A stretch of DNA of 64,000 nucleotides from DATCYZ01 sp036526195 (GCA_036526195.1 DATCYZ010000033.1:62001-126000), one strand, 5' to 3'; counted from the stretch's first letter, positions 10,269 to 23,175 are shown. Notes: generated from the sequence alone by a model not told the origin. Made by a program: numbers and translations.

Positions 10269-10918
10269 CGCCGGCGCGGGCGCTCGAGGATGGCCTGCGC
10301 GCCTTGCCAATCGCGCTACCCGCCGGCGCCCAGGCGCGGCTTCTCACGTACCTCGCGCTGATCGAGAAATGGAATCGCACCCACAACCTCACGGCGATTC
10401 GCGATCCGCTCGGCATGGTCACCCACCACCTGCTCGATTCCCTCGCTGTCGTGCCGCACCTTTTCGACAGCCCAAACGCGCGACGCCTGGCCGACATCGG
10501 CTCCGGCGCGGGCCTGCCGGGCATACCGATCGCCATCGCCTGCCCGGACTGCCACGTGACACTGAACGACGCGAACGAAAAGCGCGCCGCCTTCCTGCGC
10601 CAGGCGACGATCGAACTTGGACTCGACAACGCGGCCGTGCACGCCGGCCGCGCTGAAGCGTGGCGACCGGAGGCGGGATTCCAGATCGTCATTTCGCGGG
10701 CGTTCTCCGCGCTCAGGGACTTCGTCGCGTCGTGCCGCCACCTGGTGGCGCCGGGCGGCGTGCTTGCAGCGATGAAGGGAGTCCATCCCGCGGAGGAACT
10801 CGCGGCGGTGCCGGCCTCCGCGCGTTGCGGCGAAATCCGCGAACTGCACGTGCCGCTGCTCGACGAAGCCCGTCACCTCGTGCTGTGCCGTCCGGTTGCG
10901 GCAACGGGGGCGTCATGA
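10265..10918 (+). CDS. rsmG: 16S rRNA (guanine(527)-N7)-methyltransferase RsmG (GidB)
   Basis: This 217-residue SAM-dependent enzyme methylates N7 of G527 in 16S rRNA. The SAM-binding motif DIGSGAGLPGIPIAI lies near residue 78, preceded by the typical WNRTHNLTAIRDP region and followed by the NDANEKRAAFLRQ motif. Both ends overlap their neighbours by 4 bp (ATGA with mnmG upstream and with parA downstream), so it is translationally coupled. Loss of this gene gives low-level streptomycin resistance in other bacteria. Confidence 0.96.
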   Translation: MTPARALEDGLRALPIALPAGAQARLLTYLALIEKWNRTHNLTAIRDPLGMVTHHLLDSLAVVPHLFDSPNARRLADIGSGAGLPGIPIAIACPDCHVTLNDANEKRAAFLRQATIELGLDNAAVHAGRAEAWRPEAGFQIVISRAFSALRDFVASCRHLVAPGGVLAAMKGVHPAEELAAVPASARCGEIRELHVPLLDEARHLVLCRPVAATGAS

Positions 10919-11724
10919 CCCGGGTGTTCGCGGTGGTGAACCAGAAGGGCGGCGTCGGCAAGACCACCACCAGCGTCAACCTGTCGGCCGCGCTCGCGCA
11001 GCAGGGCCAGCGCGTGCTGCTGGTCGACGCCGATCCGCAGGGCAACGCCACGATGGGCAGCGGCGTGGACAAGCGCACCCTGCAACAGACGCTGTACCAC
11101 GTGGTCCTCGGCCTCTCGAACCCGGACACGGCGATCCAGAAGGCCACGCGCGGCGGCTACGACCTGCTGCCCGCGAATCGCGAGCTGGCGGGGGCCGAGA
11201 TCGAACTCGTCGAGCTCGAGCAGCGCGAGGCGCGACTCGCCGCGGCGCTCGCCATGGTGAGCGCCGACTACGATGCGATCCTCATCGATTGCCCGCCCTC
11301 GCTCAGCCTGTTGACGCTGAACGCGCTGGTGGCCGCGCAGCTGGTGCTGATCCCGATGCAATGCGAGTACTACGCGCTCGAGGGCCTCTCGGATCTCGTC
11401 GGCACCATCAAGCGGGTGCGCGCAAAACTCAACCCGCGACTCGAGATCGCCGGCCTGCTGCGCACCATGTACGACCCGCGCAACACGCTTTCGCAACAGG
11501 TGTCGCAGCAGCTCGAATCGCATTTCGGCGACAAGGTGTACCGCACGCTGGTGCCGCGCAACGTGCGCCTTGCGGAGGCCCCGAGCCATGGCGTGCCGGC
11601 GGTGATCTGGGATCCCGGCTCGAAGGGCGCGCAGGCCTACCTTGCGCTCGCCGGGGAGATCCTTTTCGGGCCGGGCACGGGGCCTGCCGGGCGCGAGCAG
11701 ACTGAAGAAAGGACGGATTCATGA
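10915..11724 (+). CDS. parA: Chromosome partitioning ATPase ParA (Soj)
   Basis: This is a 269-residue Walker-type ATPase of the ParA/MinD family that moves ParB-parS complexes during chromosome segregation. The deviant Walker A motif KGGVGKTTTSVNLS is at residues 11-24, DADPQGN follows, and Walker B is IDCPPSLSLLTLNAL. There is no N-terminal HTH extension, so this is the short chromosomal (type Ib/Soj) form. The start overlaps the rsmG stop (ATGA) and the stop overlaps the parB start (ATGA). The two parS sites lie upstream in the same cluster. Confidence 0.97.
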   Translation: MTRVFAVVNQKGGVGKTTTSVNLSAALAQQGQRVLLVDADPQGNATMGSGVDKRTLQQTLYHVVLGLSNPDTAIQKATRGGYDLLPANRELAGAEIELVELEQREARLAAALAMVSADYDAILIDCPPSLSLLTLNALVAAQLVLIPMQCEYYALEGLSDLVGTIKRVRAKLNPRLEIAGLLRTMYDPRNTLSQQVSQQLESHFGDKVYRTLVPRNVRLAEAPSHGVPAVIWDPGSKGAQAYLALAGEILFGPGTGPAGREQTEERTDS

Positions 11725-12557
11725 TCAAGGCAAAAGGACTCGGTCGCGGACTCGACGCATTGCTCGGCAGCGAACCGCCGCCGGTCGACAGGCTTGCAAC
11801 GCTTCCGGTCAACCGCATCCGGCCGGGCAAGTACCAGCCGCGCACGCGCATGGACCAGGAGGCGCTCGCGGAACTTGCCGCCTCGATCAAGTCGCAGGGC
11901 CTGATGCAGCCGCTGGTGGTGCGTCCCGTGGACCGGGACCGCTACGAACTGATCGCCGGCGAGCGCCGCTGGCGCGCCGCGCAGATGGCCGGTCTGGACG
12001 AAGTGCCGGTGCTGGTGCGCGACGTGCCGGACGAGTCGGCGCTGGCGATGTCGCTGATCGAGAACATCCAGCGCGAGAACCTGAACCCGATGGAAGAGGC
12101 CGCCGGCCTGCAGCGGTTGATCGAGGAATTCCGCATGACGCACGAGCAGGCGGCCGAGGCCGTCGGCCGCTCGCGCAGCGCCACCACCAACCTGCTGCGC
12201 CTGCTGAAACTCGCCAAGCCGGTGCAGGCGATGGTGATGGAAGGGGTGCTCGAGATGGGCCATGCACGCGCCCTGATCCCGCTCGACGGGGCGCGCCAGA
12301 TTGAAGCGGCAAACCGGATCGCCGCGCGCGGCCTGTCGGTGCGCGAGGCCGAGGCGCTGGTGGCCAAACTGCAGCGCGCGCCCAAGGGCAAGCGCGCGAA
12401 GAAGGCCGACCGGGACCTCGAGCGCCTGCAGGAGGACCTTGCCGAGCGCCTCGGCACGACCGTCGAGATCCGGCCCGGCAAGCGTGGCGCCGGCAAGCTG
12501 GTGCTGCACTATTCGAACCTCGATCACTTCGACCAGCTGGTGAAGAAACTGCGTTGA
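11721..12557 (+). CDS. parB: Chromosome partitioning protein ParB (Spo0J)
   Basis: This is a 278-residue parS-binding CTP-dependent clamp. It has the N-terminal LGRGLDALL motif that contacts ParA, the ParB nuclease-like/CTPase domain with GERRWRAAQMAGL, the ENIQRENLNPMEEA segment, a central helix-turn-helix that reads parS, and a C-terminal dimerisation region. Its targets are visible at 8285-8300 and 8327-8342. It overlaps parA by 4 bp and is the last gene of the operon; the next gene, atpI, has its own promoter. Confidence 0.97.
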   Translation: MIKAKGLGRGLDALLGSEPPPVDRLATLPVNRIRPGKYQPRTRMDQEALAELAASIKSQGLMQPLVVRPVDRDRYELIAGERRWRAAQMAGLDEVPVLVRDVPDESALAMSLIENIQRENLNPMEEAAGLQRLIEEFRMTHEQAAEAVGRSRSATTNLLRLLKLAKPVQAMVMEGVLEMGHARALIPLDGARQIEAANRIAARGLSVREAEALVAKLQRAPKGKRAKKADRDLERLQEDLAERLGTTVEIRPGKRGAGKLVLHYSNLDHFDQLVKKLR

Positions 12558-12591
12558 ATCGCGAAACGACCTCGTGCTGCGGCGCGGAAGA

Positions 12592-12621
12592 TTGACCGCA
12601 TTGGTTGCAAATCGCTACAAT
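12592..12621 (+). promoter_or_regulatory. sigma-70 promoter of the ATP synthase operon
   Basis: TTGACC (12592-12597) and TACAAT (12616-12621) are separated by 18 bp, immediately downstream of parB. Transcription would start near 12628, which rules out the more upstream in-frame start codons for atpI. Confidence 0.7.
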
Positions 12622-12687
12622 TCGCGGGCTTTGCCGGACGCGGAACAACAGAACACCGTACGTCGCGACCCGGGAAAACCGATCCGC

Positions 12688-13029
12688 GTGGTGCTTCGCT
12701 GGCAGTTCGTTGCCACCGTTTGCATTGCAGGTCTGGCAGGCTGGCAGGCTGGCGTGCATGGCGCGATGTCCGCGCTGGCCGGCGGTGCCATCAGCATGGT
12801 CGCAGGGTGGACGTCAGCGCGTGTTTCGGCGCGCGGGCGGCAGGAGACCGCAGGAGGAATCCTGCTGTCGGCGATCATCGCCGAGGGCGTCAAGCTTGGC
12901 CTGATCGGTGTGCTGCTTGGTCTCGCGTTCTGGCTGTACGGGGAGATGGTGGTCCTCGCGTTTCTCGGATCGTTCGTGCTGACGGTCCTGATCTTTTCGA
13001 TGGCATTTTTCGTAAGCGACAGACACTGA
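12688..13029 (+). CDS. atpI: ATP synthase subunit I (AtpI)
   Basis: This small membrane protein at the head of the atp operon helps assemble the c-ring. It shows about four hydrophobic segments, with the first (VVLRWQFVATVCIAGLAGW) at the N-terminus and LIFSMAFFV near the end. The start is uncertain because there is no ATG. GTG 12688 (113 aa) places the start at the first conserved segment with a GGGA about 12 bases upstream. TTG 12631 would add 19 polar residues, and GTG 12574 is upstream of the predicted promoter. It ends 4 bp before atpB. Confidence 0.8.
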   Translation: MVLRWQFVATVCIAGLAGWQAGVHGAMSALAGGAISMVAGWTSARVSARGRQETAGGILLSAIIAEGVKLGLIGVLLGLAFWLYGEMVVLAFLGSFVLTVLIFSMAFFVSDRH

Positions 13030-13033
13030 ACCC

Positions 13034-13837
13034 ATGGCCGCCGGCAAGGAACTCACCCCGACCGAGTACATCAGCCATCACCTGACCCACGGGGCCGGGC
13101 AGATCGGCGACGGCGGGTTCTGGACGATTCATTACGACTCGCTGATCACGGCGATCCTGCTCGGCGTCGTCGGCCTCGGGCTGATCTGGCTGGTGGTGCG
13201 CAACGCCACCGCCGGGGTGCCAGGACGCCGCCAGGTGTTCATCGAACTGCTGGTCGGCTTCGTCGACAACCAGGTCAAGGGCATCTTCCACCACGGCGAT
13301 CGCAACGCGTTCATCGCGCCCGCCGCGCTCACGGTGTTCGTCTGGGTGATGCTGATGAACTCGATGGACTTCCTGCCGGTGGACATCGTCGCCAAGGGCA
13401 CCCACCTGGTCGCGCCGGACGGATTTCGCATCGTGCCGACCGCGGACGTGAACACCACCTTCGCGCTGGCGATCACCGTCTGGCTGCTGATGCTCTATTT
13501 CTCGGTTGCGGCCAAGGGTTTCGGCGGCTGGATGCGCGAGCTCTTCTGCTCGCCCTTCGGCAAGATGCTGTTCCCCGCGAACCTGCTGTTCAACGCAATC
13601 GAGTACCTGTCCAAGCCGCTGTCACACTCGCTGCGACTCTACGGCAACATGTACGCGGGCGAGATCATCTTCCTGCTGCTCTGGATGTGGGCGGCCACCG
13701 GCTTGGTGGGCACAGTGTTCGGATCGGTCCTCGCGCTGGGCTGGGCGATCTTCCACATCCTGATCGTCACGCTGCAGGCCTATGTCTTCATGATGCTGAC
13801 CGTCGTGTATCTCTCGATGGCGCATGATCACCACTGA
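13034..13837 (+). CDS. atpB: F0F1 ATP synthase subunit a
   Basis: This is the 267-residue membrane stator subunit that forms the proton half-channels against the c-ring. The essential arginine lies in the conserved helix SHSLRLYGNMYAGEII, and the last helix reads LQAYVFMMLTVVYLSMAHDHH. The N-terminal part shows the typical TPTEYISHHLTH opening of proteobacterial subunit a. It is the second gene of the operon, 4 bp after atpI. Confidence 0.97.
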   Translation: MAAGKELTPTEYISHHLTHGAGQIGDGGFWTIHYDSLITAILLGVVGLGLIWLVVRNATAGVPGRRQVFIELLVGFVDNQVKGIFHHGDRNAFIAPAALTVFVWVMLMNSMDFLPVDIVAKGTHLVAPDGFRIVPTADVNTTFALAITVWLLMLYFSVAAKGFGGWMRELFCSPFGKMLFPANLLFNAIEYLSKPLSHSLRLYGNMYAGEIIFLLLWMWAATGLVGTVFGSVLALGWAIFHILIVTLQAYVFMMLTVVYLSMAHDHH

Positions 13838-13882
13838 CGCAGTTCTCAACTTCACCTCACTTCGGCCAGAAAGGAACACACG

Positions 13883-14155
13883 ATGGAAAAACTCCAATTG
13901 ATCGCAATGGTGCAGGCGTACTCGAGCATCGGCATCGGCCTGATGATCGGCCTCGGCGCGCTGGGCGCCTGCGTCGGCGTGGGCATCATGTGCAGCCGCT
14001 TCCTCGAAGCCGCCGCGCGCCAGCCCGAGCTCACCGATTCGCTGCAGGTGAAAGTGTTCCTGCTGCTCGGCCTGATCGACGCGTCCTTCATCATCGGCGT
14101 CGGCCTCGCCCTGTGGTTTGCCACGGGTAACCCGCTGCTTGCGGCCCTTCGCTAA
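13883..14155 (+). CDS. atpE: F0F1 ATP synthase subunit c
   Basis: This 90-residue hairpin of two transmembrane helices builds the rotor ring. The cytoplasmic loop AARQPEL is conserved, and the proton-carrying carboxylate is D66 in LGLIDASFIIGVGLAL. The Gln/Glu-Ser pattern of sodium-specific rings is absent, so a proton-driven enzyme is inferred. It is slightly longer than the E. coli protein (79 residues), as is common in betaproteobacteria. An AAGGA ribosome-binding site precedes the ATG. Confidence 0.97.
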   Translation: MEKLQLIAMVQAYSSIGIGLMIGLGALGACVGVGIMCSRFLEAAARQPELTDSLQVKVFLLLGLIDASFIIGVGLALWFATGNPLLAALR

Positions 14156-14184
14156 GTCGACGTTCGTTTCGTGAGGGGGTCCGC

Positions 14185-14655
14185 ATGAACATCAACCTGA
14201 CGCTGTTCGCGCAGGCGATCGTTTTCGCGGCGTTCATCTTGTTCACGGTGAAGTTCATCTGGCCGCCGCTGCTGCGTGCCATGGAGAGCCGCCAGAAGAC
14301 GATCGCCGACGGACTGGCCGCGGCCGAGCAGGGCAAGAAGTCGCTGGAAACCTCGGCGAAGCAGGCCGAGGAAGCCATTCGCGAGGCGCGCGATCGCGCC
14401 GCCGAGATCATCGCCGGGGCCGAGAAACGCGCCGCGCAGATGATCGAAGAGGCCAAGACCCAGGCGAAGGAAGAGGGCGGCCGGGAGAAGGCCGCCGCCA
14501 AGGCCGAGATCGCGCAGGAAGCCGCGCGGGCGCGCGAGCAGTTGCGCGACCAGGTGGCCTCGCTTGCCGTGGCCGGGGCCGAGAAGATCCTGCGCCGCGA
14601 AGTCGACGCCAAGGCGCACGGCGACCTGCTCGACGCGATCCGCAAGCAGCTCTGA
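14185..14655 (+). CDS. atpF: F0F1 ATP synthase subunit b
   Basis: This 156-residue peripheral-stalk subunit has one N-terminal membrane helix (INLTLFAQAIVFAAFILFTV) and then a long, highly charged Ala/Glu/Lys/Arg-rich coiled coil that ends in the delta-binding C-terminus (AHGDLLDAIRKQL). It sits 29 bp after atpE and 10 bp before atpH. Length matches the usual 156 residues of proteobacterial subunit b. Confidence 0.96.
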   Translation: MNINLTLFAQAIVFAAFILFTVKFIWPPLLRAMESRQKTIADGLAAAEQGKKSLETSAKQAEEAIREARDRAAEIIAGAEKRAAQMIEEAKTQAKEEGGREKAAAKAEIAQEAARAREQLRDQVASLAVAGAEKILRREVDAKAHGDLLDAIRKQL

Positions 14656-14665
14656 TCCCGGAACC

Positions 14666-15202
14666 ATGGCCGAACCCAAGACCGTAGCGCGACCGTACGC
14701 AGAGGCCGCCTTCAAGATCGCCGATGCGGCAGGCCGGCGCGTGGAGTGGTCGGCGATGCTGTCGGCCCTCGCGCAGGTCTCGGCCGATGCGCGCGTGCGC
14801 ACCGAGATCGGCGACCCGTCGCGCTCGGCGGGGCAGGTCTCGGGCCTGTTCCTCTCGATCCTTGCCGGCAAGCTCGACGGCGATGCCGAGAACTTCGTCC
14901 GCGTGCTGGCGGAGAACGGCCGGCTCGAATTGCTCGAGGAGGTGCGCGGCCAGTTCGACGAGCTGCGCAACACGCGCGAAGGCGTGGTCGAGGCCGACGT
15001 CTACACGGCCTTCGAGCTTGACGCAGGCCAGCTTGCGGCGCTCGTCGCCGGGCTGGAGAAGCGCACCGGGCGCAAGGTCACCGCGCGCACGCAGATCGAC
15101 AAGGAGCTGATCGGCGGCGTGCGCGTCGTGATCGGCGACAAGGTATTCGACGGCTCGGCGCGGGCGCAGCTCGCGGCACTCGAGACGGCACTGAAAGCTT
15201 AG
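14666..15202 (+). CDS. atpH: F0F1 ATP synthase subunit delta
   Basis: This 178-residue peripheral-stalk protein joins the b dimer to the top of the F1 alpha subunits. It begins with the family-typical ARPYAEAAFKIA, has the central helical N-domain, and ends with IGGVRVVIGDKVFDGSARAQL. The ATG at 14666 follows a GGAAC stretch and matches the conserved start; frame upstream of it is only the overlap with atpF. It lies 8 bp before atpA. Confidence 0.96.
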   Translation: MAEPKTVARPYAEAAFKIADAAGRRVEWSAMLSALAQVSADARVRTEIGDPSRSAGQVSGLFLSILAGKLDGDAENFVRVLAENGRLELLEEVRGQFDELRNTREGVVEADVYTAFELDAGQLAALVAGLEKRTGRKVTARTQIDKELIGGVRVVIGDKVFDGSARAQLAALETALKA

Positions 15203-15210
15203 GAGAACGC

Positions 15211-16758
<1,548 letters not shown>

Positions 16759-16807
16759 GCACGCATGACCGGGGCGCGCCGCGAGGCGCGCGCCGCACGG
16801 AGAACGA

Positions 16808-17671
16808 ATGCCGGGCACCAAAGAAATACGGATGAAGATCCGGAGTGTGCAGAACACCCGGAAGATCACCAAGGCGATGGAGATGGTCGCCGCCTCGAAG
16901 ATGCGCAAGGCGCAGGAGCGCATGCGCGCGGCGCGCCCCTACGGCGAGAAGATCCGCAACGTCGCGGCGCACATCTCGCACGCCAATCCCGAGTACCGGC
17001 ATCCGTACCTGGTCGACCGCGACTCGGTGAAGCGCGTCGGCATCATCGTCATCACCACCGACAAGGGCCTGTGCGGCGCGCTCAACACCAACCTGCTGCG
17101 CATGGTGCTAGCCAAGTACAAGGAACTCCAGGCCGAGGGCGAGGAACTCGAGGTCTGCTGCATCGGCAACAAGGGCCTCGGCTTCATGCAGCGCCTGGGC
17201 GCGAACATCGCCTCGCACGCGGTGCAGATCGGCGACCGCCCGCAGATGGAGAAGCTGATCGGCACCATCAAGGTGATGCTCGACGGCTACACGCAGAACC
17301 GCTTCGACCGGCTGCTGTTCGGCTACACGCGCTTCGTCAACACCATGAAGCAGGAGGCGGTGATCGAGCAGCTGCTGCCGCTCTCCGGCGAGCGCATGGG
17401 CGCGCCGGAAGGCTCCTGGGACTACCTCTACGAGCCCGACGCGAAGGCGGTGCTCGACCAGGTGATGACGCGCTACATCGAGGCGATCATCTTCCAGGCG
17501 GTGGCCGAGAACATGGCCTCCGAGCAATCGGCGCGCATGGTGGCGATGAAGGCCGCCTCCGACAACGCCGGCACGCTGATCGAGGAACTGACGCTGATCT
17601 ACAACAAGAGCCGTCAGGCCGCGATCACCAAGGAACTTTCCGAGATCGTCGGAGGCGCGGCGGCCGTCTGA
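16808..17671 (+). CDS. atpG: F0F1 ATP synthase subunit gamma
   Basis: This 287-residue central shaft subunit rotates inside the alpha/beta hexamer. The N-terminal coiled-coil helix has the conserved KIRSVQNTRKITKAMEMVAA. The middle Rossmann-like domain contains TTDKGLCGALNTN, and the C-terminal helix carries the signature NMASEQSARMVAMKAASDNA. The intergenic gap before it is 49 bp, a little larger than elsewhere in the operon. Confidence 0.97.
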   Translation: MPGTKEIRMKIRSVQNTRKITKAMEMVAASKMRKAQERMRAARPYGEKIRNVAAHISHANPEYRHPYLVDRDSVKRVGIIVITTDKGLCGALNTNLLRMVLAKYKELQAEGEELEVCCIGNKGLGFMQRLGANIASHAVQIGDRPQMEKLIGTIKVMLDGYTQNRFDRLLFGYTRFVNTMKQEAVIEQLLPLSGERMGAPEGSWDYLYEPDAKAVLDQVMTRYIEAIIFQAVAENMASEQSARMVAMKAASDNAGTLIEELTLIYNKSRQAAITKELSEIVGGAAAV

Positions 17672-17723
17672 GGCCCGCCGCGCACCCGTTCAAACGCACG
17701 CAATCGAACTCCAGGATACGAAC

Positions 17724-19133
<1,410 letters not shown>

Positions 19134-19142
19134 GGAGCACGC

Positions 19143-19565
19143 ATGGCCTCCACCATCCAGGTCGACGTCGTCAGCGCCGAAGAGTCCATCTTCTCCGGCC
19201 CGGCGGAATTCGTCGTGCTGCCCGGGGAGGCCGGCGAACTCGGCATCTATCCGCGCCACACGCCGCTCATCACCCGCATCCGGCCCGGCGCGGTGCGCAT
19301 CAAGCCGCCGGGCGGCGGCGACGAGGAACTGATCTTCGTCGCGGGCGGCATCCTGGAAGTGCAGCCGGCGCAGATCACCGTGCTCGCCGACACCGCGATC
19401 CGCGGCCACGACCTCGACGAGGCGAAGGCGAACGAGGCGATCAAGCAGGCCGAGGAAGCCCGCGCCAAGGCGCAGGACAAGCAGGAGATCGCCGCGGTCG
19501 AGAGCGAACTGTCGATGCTCGCCGCGCAACTCGCCGCGATCCGCAAGCTGCGCAACAAGCGCTAG
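19143..19565 (+). CDS. atpC: F0F1 ATP synthase subunit epsilon
   Basis: This 140-residue F1 subunit has an N-terminal beta sandwich (IQVDVVSAEESIFSG, LPGEAGELGIYPRHTPL) and a C-terminal two-helix domain that can insert into F1 and inhibit ATP hydrolysis. It begins 9 bp after atpD and is the last gene of the atp operon. The hairpin at 19587-19604 follows 21 bp later. Confidence 0.96.
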   Translation: MASTIQVDVVSAEESIFSGPAEFVVLPGEAGELGIYPRHTPLITRIRPGAVRIKPPGGGDEELIFVAGGILEVQPAQITVLADTAIRGHDLDEAKANEAIKQAEEARAKAQDKQEIAAVESELSMLAAQLAAIRKLRNKR

Positions 19566-19579
19566 CGCGGGCTCACCGC

Positions 19580-20275
19580 TCAGGCCGGCCCGGGCGTCCG
19601 GGCCTCTTCCCGTTCCGGCAACTGCAGCAACGCGCGCTGCGCCGCATCGGGCGGCGTGCGCAGTCCCAGCGCGCGCAATTCGTACACCCCCAGCGGCTCG
19701 ACCATGAAGACGTGCGCGAACCCCGCCCGTTGCAGCGCGGCGGCGAGCGCGCGCCGCGTGAAGCCCGTCTTGTGCGCATAGAAGTCGTTGCCGCTCTCGG
19801 CGATCGCGCGGCCATAGCCGTAGATCACGTCGCGCAACGTGATCGGCCCCGCCGGCGCGTCGTAGAGCCGGTCCTCGATGTCGGCGTCCTGCGCCACCAT
19901 GTGGCGGGCCACCGCGGCCAGGTCGGGCACGCGGATCTCGACGAAGCCCTGCGCGCGCGTCACGTGCGCGAACCCCGCCAGCACCACGGCCACCTCGTGC
20001 GCGTGGTAATGCTCGAGGTTGTGCGAGCAGTAGACCGCGTCGAAGAGCCCCGCCGGCAGGCGGATGAGCTCGCGCGCGTCGAGCAGCACGTCGGGCCGCA
20101 GCTCGGGGTCGACGTCGAGCCGCAGTGCCTTCCACGCGGCGTAGTGCCTCGGCAGGCGGATCACCTCGCTGCCGGCACCGACGCTGAGCACGTTCGGCCG
20201 CGCGCGATCGAGCGGCACCGCGGGCGCGGGCGGCGCGGCGCGGTGAAACGCGCGGGAGAGCATTCGCAAGAGCAT
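19580..20275 (-). CDS. Class I SAM-dependent methyltransferase-like protein
   Basis: This 231-residue cytosolic protein looks like a small-molecule or glycan methyltransferase (Methyltransf_11 type). A glycine-containing motif I (NVLSVGAGSE), an acidic residue after the second strand (LRLDVDPELRPDVL), and motif IV DAVYCSHNLEHY with the usual His-Glu pair are visible. No signal peptide is seen. It is divergent from the SPINDLY-like glycosyltransferase, 44 bp away, and related methyltransferases often accompany such glycosyltransferases, so action on the same glycan or protein is plausible but inferred. Its last codons overlap the hairpin behind atpC. Confidence 0.75.
   Translation of the reverse strand: MLLRMLSRAFHRAAPPAPAVPLDRARPNVLSVGAGSEVIRLPRHYAAWKALRLDVDPELRPDVLLDARELIRLPAGLFDAVYCSHNLEHYHAHEVAVVLAGFAHVTRAQGFVEIRVPDLAAVARHMVAQDADIEDRLYDAPAGPITLRDVIYGYGRAIAESGNDFYAHKTGFTRRALAAALQRAGFAHVFMVEPLGVYELRALGLRTPPDAAQRALLQLPEREEARTPGPA
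19587..19604. terminator. Hairpin at the end of the atp operon
   Basis: A 7-bp perfect stem GGCCCGG / CCGGGCC with a 4-base loop is followed by a short pyrimidine-rich stretch (TCTTCCCGTT). It lies within the 3' end of the convergent methyltransferase gene, so it may be partly coding constraint. Confidence 0.35.
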
Positions 20276-20319
20276 GGTCGGCGCATGATACCGGGCGCTG
20301 CTGCAGGGGTTCCACTATC

Positions 20320-21993
20320 ATGGCCCGCGCCCCCGCCATGCTAGCCCGCCTGTTCCGGTCCCTGTTCGCCAAGCGGCGCGCCGCGCAGCCGGCGGCGCGC
20401 GAAGTCCTGCATGCCGAGGCGGGCGTGCGGGCGCTGCTCGACGAGGCGGCGCGGCTCGGCAACCAGGGAAAGACCGGCGAGGCCACGGCGCGACTGCGCG
20501 AAGTGCTCGCGCGCGAGCCGACGAATGCCGAGGCGCGCCACACGCTCGGGGTGCTGGCGCAATGGGCCAACCGGCACGAGGAGGCGCTCGATCATTTCGT
20601 CGCCGCGATCGACGCGCCCGGCGCCGAGGCGCACCCGCTCTATCCGCTCTTCCTCGCGAACCGCGGACGCCTGCACGTCTGGTTCGGCGACCTCGATCGC
20701 GGCTTCGCCGACCTCGATCGCGCCATTCGCCTCAAGACCGACCTCGCCTTCGCGCACAGCGTGCGCCTGATGGCCTCGCAGTACCGTCCCGGCCTCGACC
20801 CGGTGGCCACGCGCGAGTTGCACCGGACGTGGGCGGCGCTGTTCGCCGACCCGCACACGCCCGCGGCACCGATGCAAAGCGGAGCGCGCGACCGCGGGCG
20901 GCGCCTGAAAGTTGGCTATGTCTCGCCCGATTTCCGGCGTCATTCTGTGGCCTGGTTCTTCGAGCCGCTGCTCGCGCACCGCGACGCGGCGCGCTTCGAG
21001 GTGATCCTCTATTCCTCGAGCGCCAGCACCGACGAGGTCAGCGCGCGCCTGCGTGCGCAGGCCGACGGCTGGCGCGACATCACGGCGCTGGACGATGCCG
21101 CCGCCGCCCGCCGCATCGCCGAGGACGGCATCGACCTCCTCGTCGACCTCGCCGGCCACACCAGCGGCAACCGGCTCGGCGTCTTCGCGCGCCGGCCCGC
21201 GCCGGTGCAGATCACCGTGCTCGGCTACCCGGCGACCACCGGCATGCGGGCGATGGACTACCGGCTGAGCGACGCCCGGGTCGACCCGCCCGGCGCGAGC
21301 GACGCGCACTACACCGAACGGCTGATCCGCCTGCCGCGCTGCTTGTGGTGCTTTCGCGCGCCGCTCTCGCCGCCGGTCGGCCCCCTGCCCGCGCTGAAGA
21401 ACGGCTTTGTCACCTTTGGTTCGTTCAACAACGTCGGCAAGCTATCGGATGCCTGCCTTGCGCTGTGGGCGGGCGCGCTCAAGGCGGTGCCGCGCTCACG
21501 CCTTCTGATCGCCGGCGCGGAATCCTGGGAAACGCGATTGCGCATCCAGGAGCGCTTCGACGAACTCGGCATCGATGGCGCGCGCATCGCCTTCGAGGGC
21601 AAGCGCGACTACGCGGGCTTCCTCGCGCTGCGCGACGCGGTCGACATCGCGCTCGATTCCACGCCCTTCGGCGGCGCCACCACCACCTGCGATTCGCTGT
21701 GGATGGGCGTGCCGGTGCTGGCGCTGGTGGGCGATCGCTGTGCCTCGCGCGCCTGCTACTCGATCCTGCACAGCGCGGGGCTGGAGGACTGGGCGTCCGC
21801 CGATGCCGCCGCGTTCGCCGCGGCTGCCGCGGCACGCGCCGCCGACCTGCCCGCGCTCGCGACCCTGCGCGCGGGCCTGCGCGCGCAGGTCGCGGCCTCG
21901 CCGCTTTGCGACGAGGCCGGTTTCGCGCGGGAGACCGAAGCGGCCTACCTCGCCGCGTGGCGCACCTGGTGCACCGGGGGCGGCGCGGCCTGA
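20320..21993 (+). CDS. SPINDLY/OGT-like TPR glycosyltransferase (GT41)
   Basis: This 557-residue protein joins N-terminal tetratricopeptide-like repeats (about residues 35-150) to a C-terminal GT41 catalytic domain of the O-GlcNAc transferase/SPINDLY family. The catalytic domain shows the His motif VSPDFRRHSVAWFF, then GIDLLVDLAGHTSGNRL, APVQITVLGYPATTG, VTFGSFNNVGKL and the sugar-nucleotide region DSTPFGGATTTCDSLWMG. Bacterial members glycosylate proteins or peptides; the target here is unknown. ATG 20320 is used; ATG 20338 (MLARLFRSLF) is an equally possible start. It is divergent from the methyltransferase and convergent with frmA, 4 bp apart. Confidence 0.88.
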   Translation: MARAPAMLARLFRSLFAKRRAAQPAAREVLHAEAGVRALLDEAARLGNQGKTGEATARLREVLAREPTNAEARHTLGVLAQWANRHEEALDHFVAAIDAPGAEAHPLYPLFLANRGRLHVWFGDLDRGFADLDRAIRLKTDLAFAHSVRLMASQYRPGLDPVATRELHRTWAALFADPHTPAAPMQSGARDRGRRLKVGYVSPDFRRHSVAWFFEPLLAHRDAARFEVILYSSSASTDEVSARLRAQADGWRDITALDDAAAARRIAEDGIDLLVDLAGHTSGNRLGVFARRPAPVQITVLGYPATTGMRAMDYRLSDARVDPPGASDAHYTERLIRLPRCLWCFRAPLSPPVGPLPALKNGFVTFGSFNNVGKLSDACLALWAGALKAVPRSRLLIAGAESWETRLRIQERFDELGIDGARIAFEGKRDYAGFLALRDAVDIALDSTPFGGATTTCDSLWMGVPVLALVGDRCASRACYSILHSAGLEDWASADAAAFAAAAAARAADLPALATLRAGLRAQVAASPLCDEAGFARETEAAYLAAWRTWCTGGGAA

Positions 21994-21997
21994 GGCT

Positions 21998-23107
<1,110 letters not shown>

Positions 23108-23175
23108 TGCCGAACTCCTTGTCGATGCGTTCCAGCGGCCATGCTAGCCGAGGCGCGCGCCTCGCGCCCCGCGCG

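Noticed and set aside
12574..12687. Longer atpI from GTG 12574 or TTG 12631
   Set aside because: GTG 12574 precedes the predicted promoter, and TTG 12631 is only about 3 bases from the predicted transcription start; the added residues lack conservation. TTG 12631 cannot be fully excluded.
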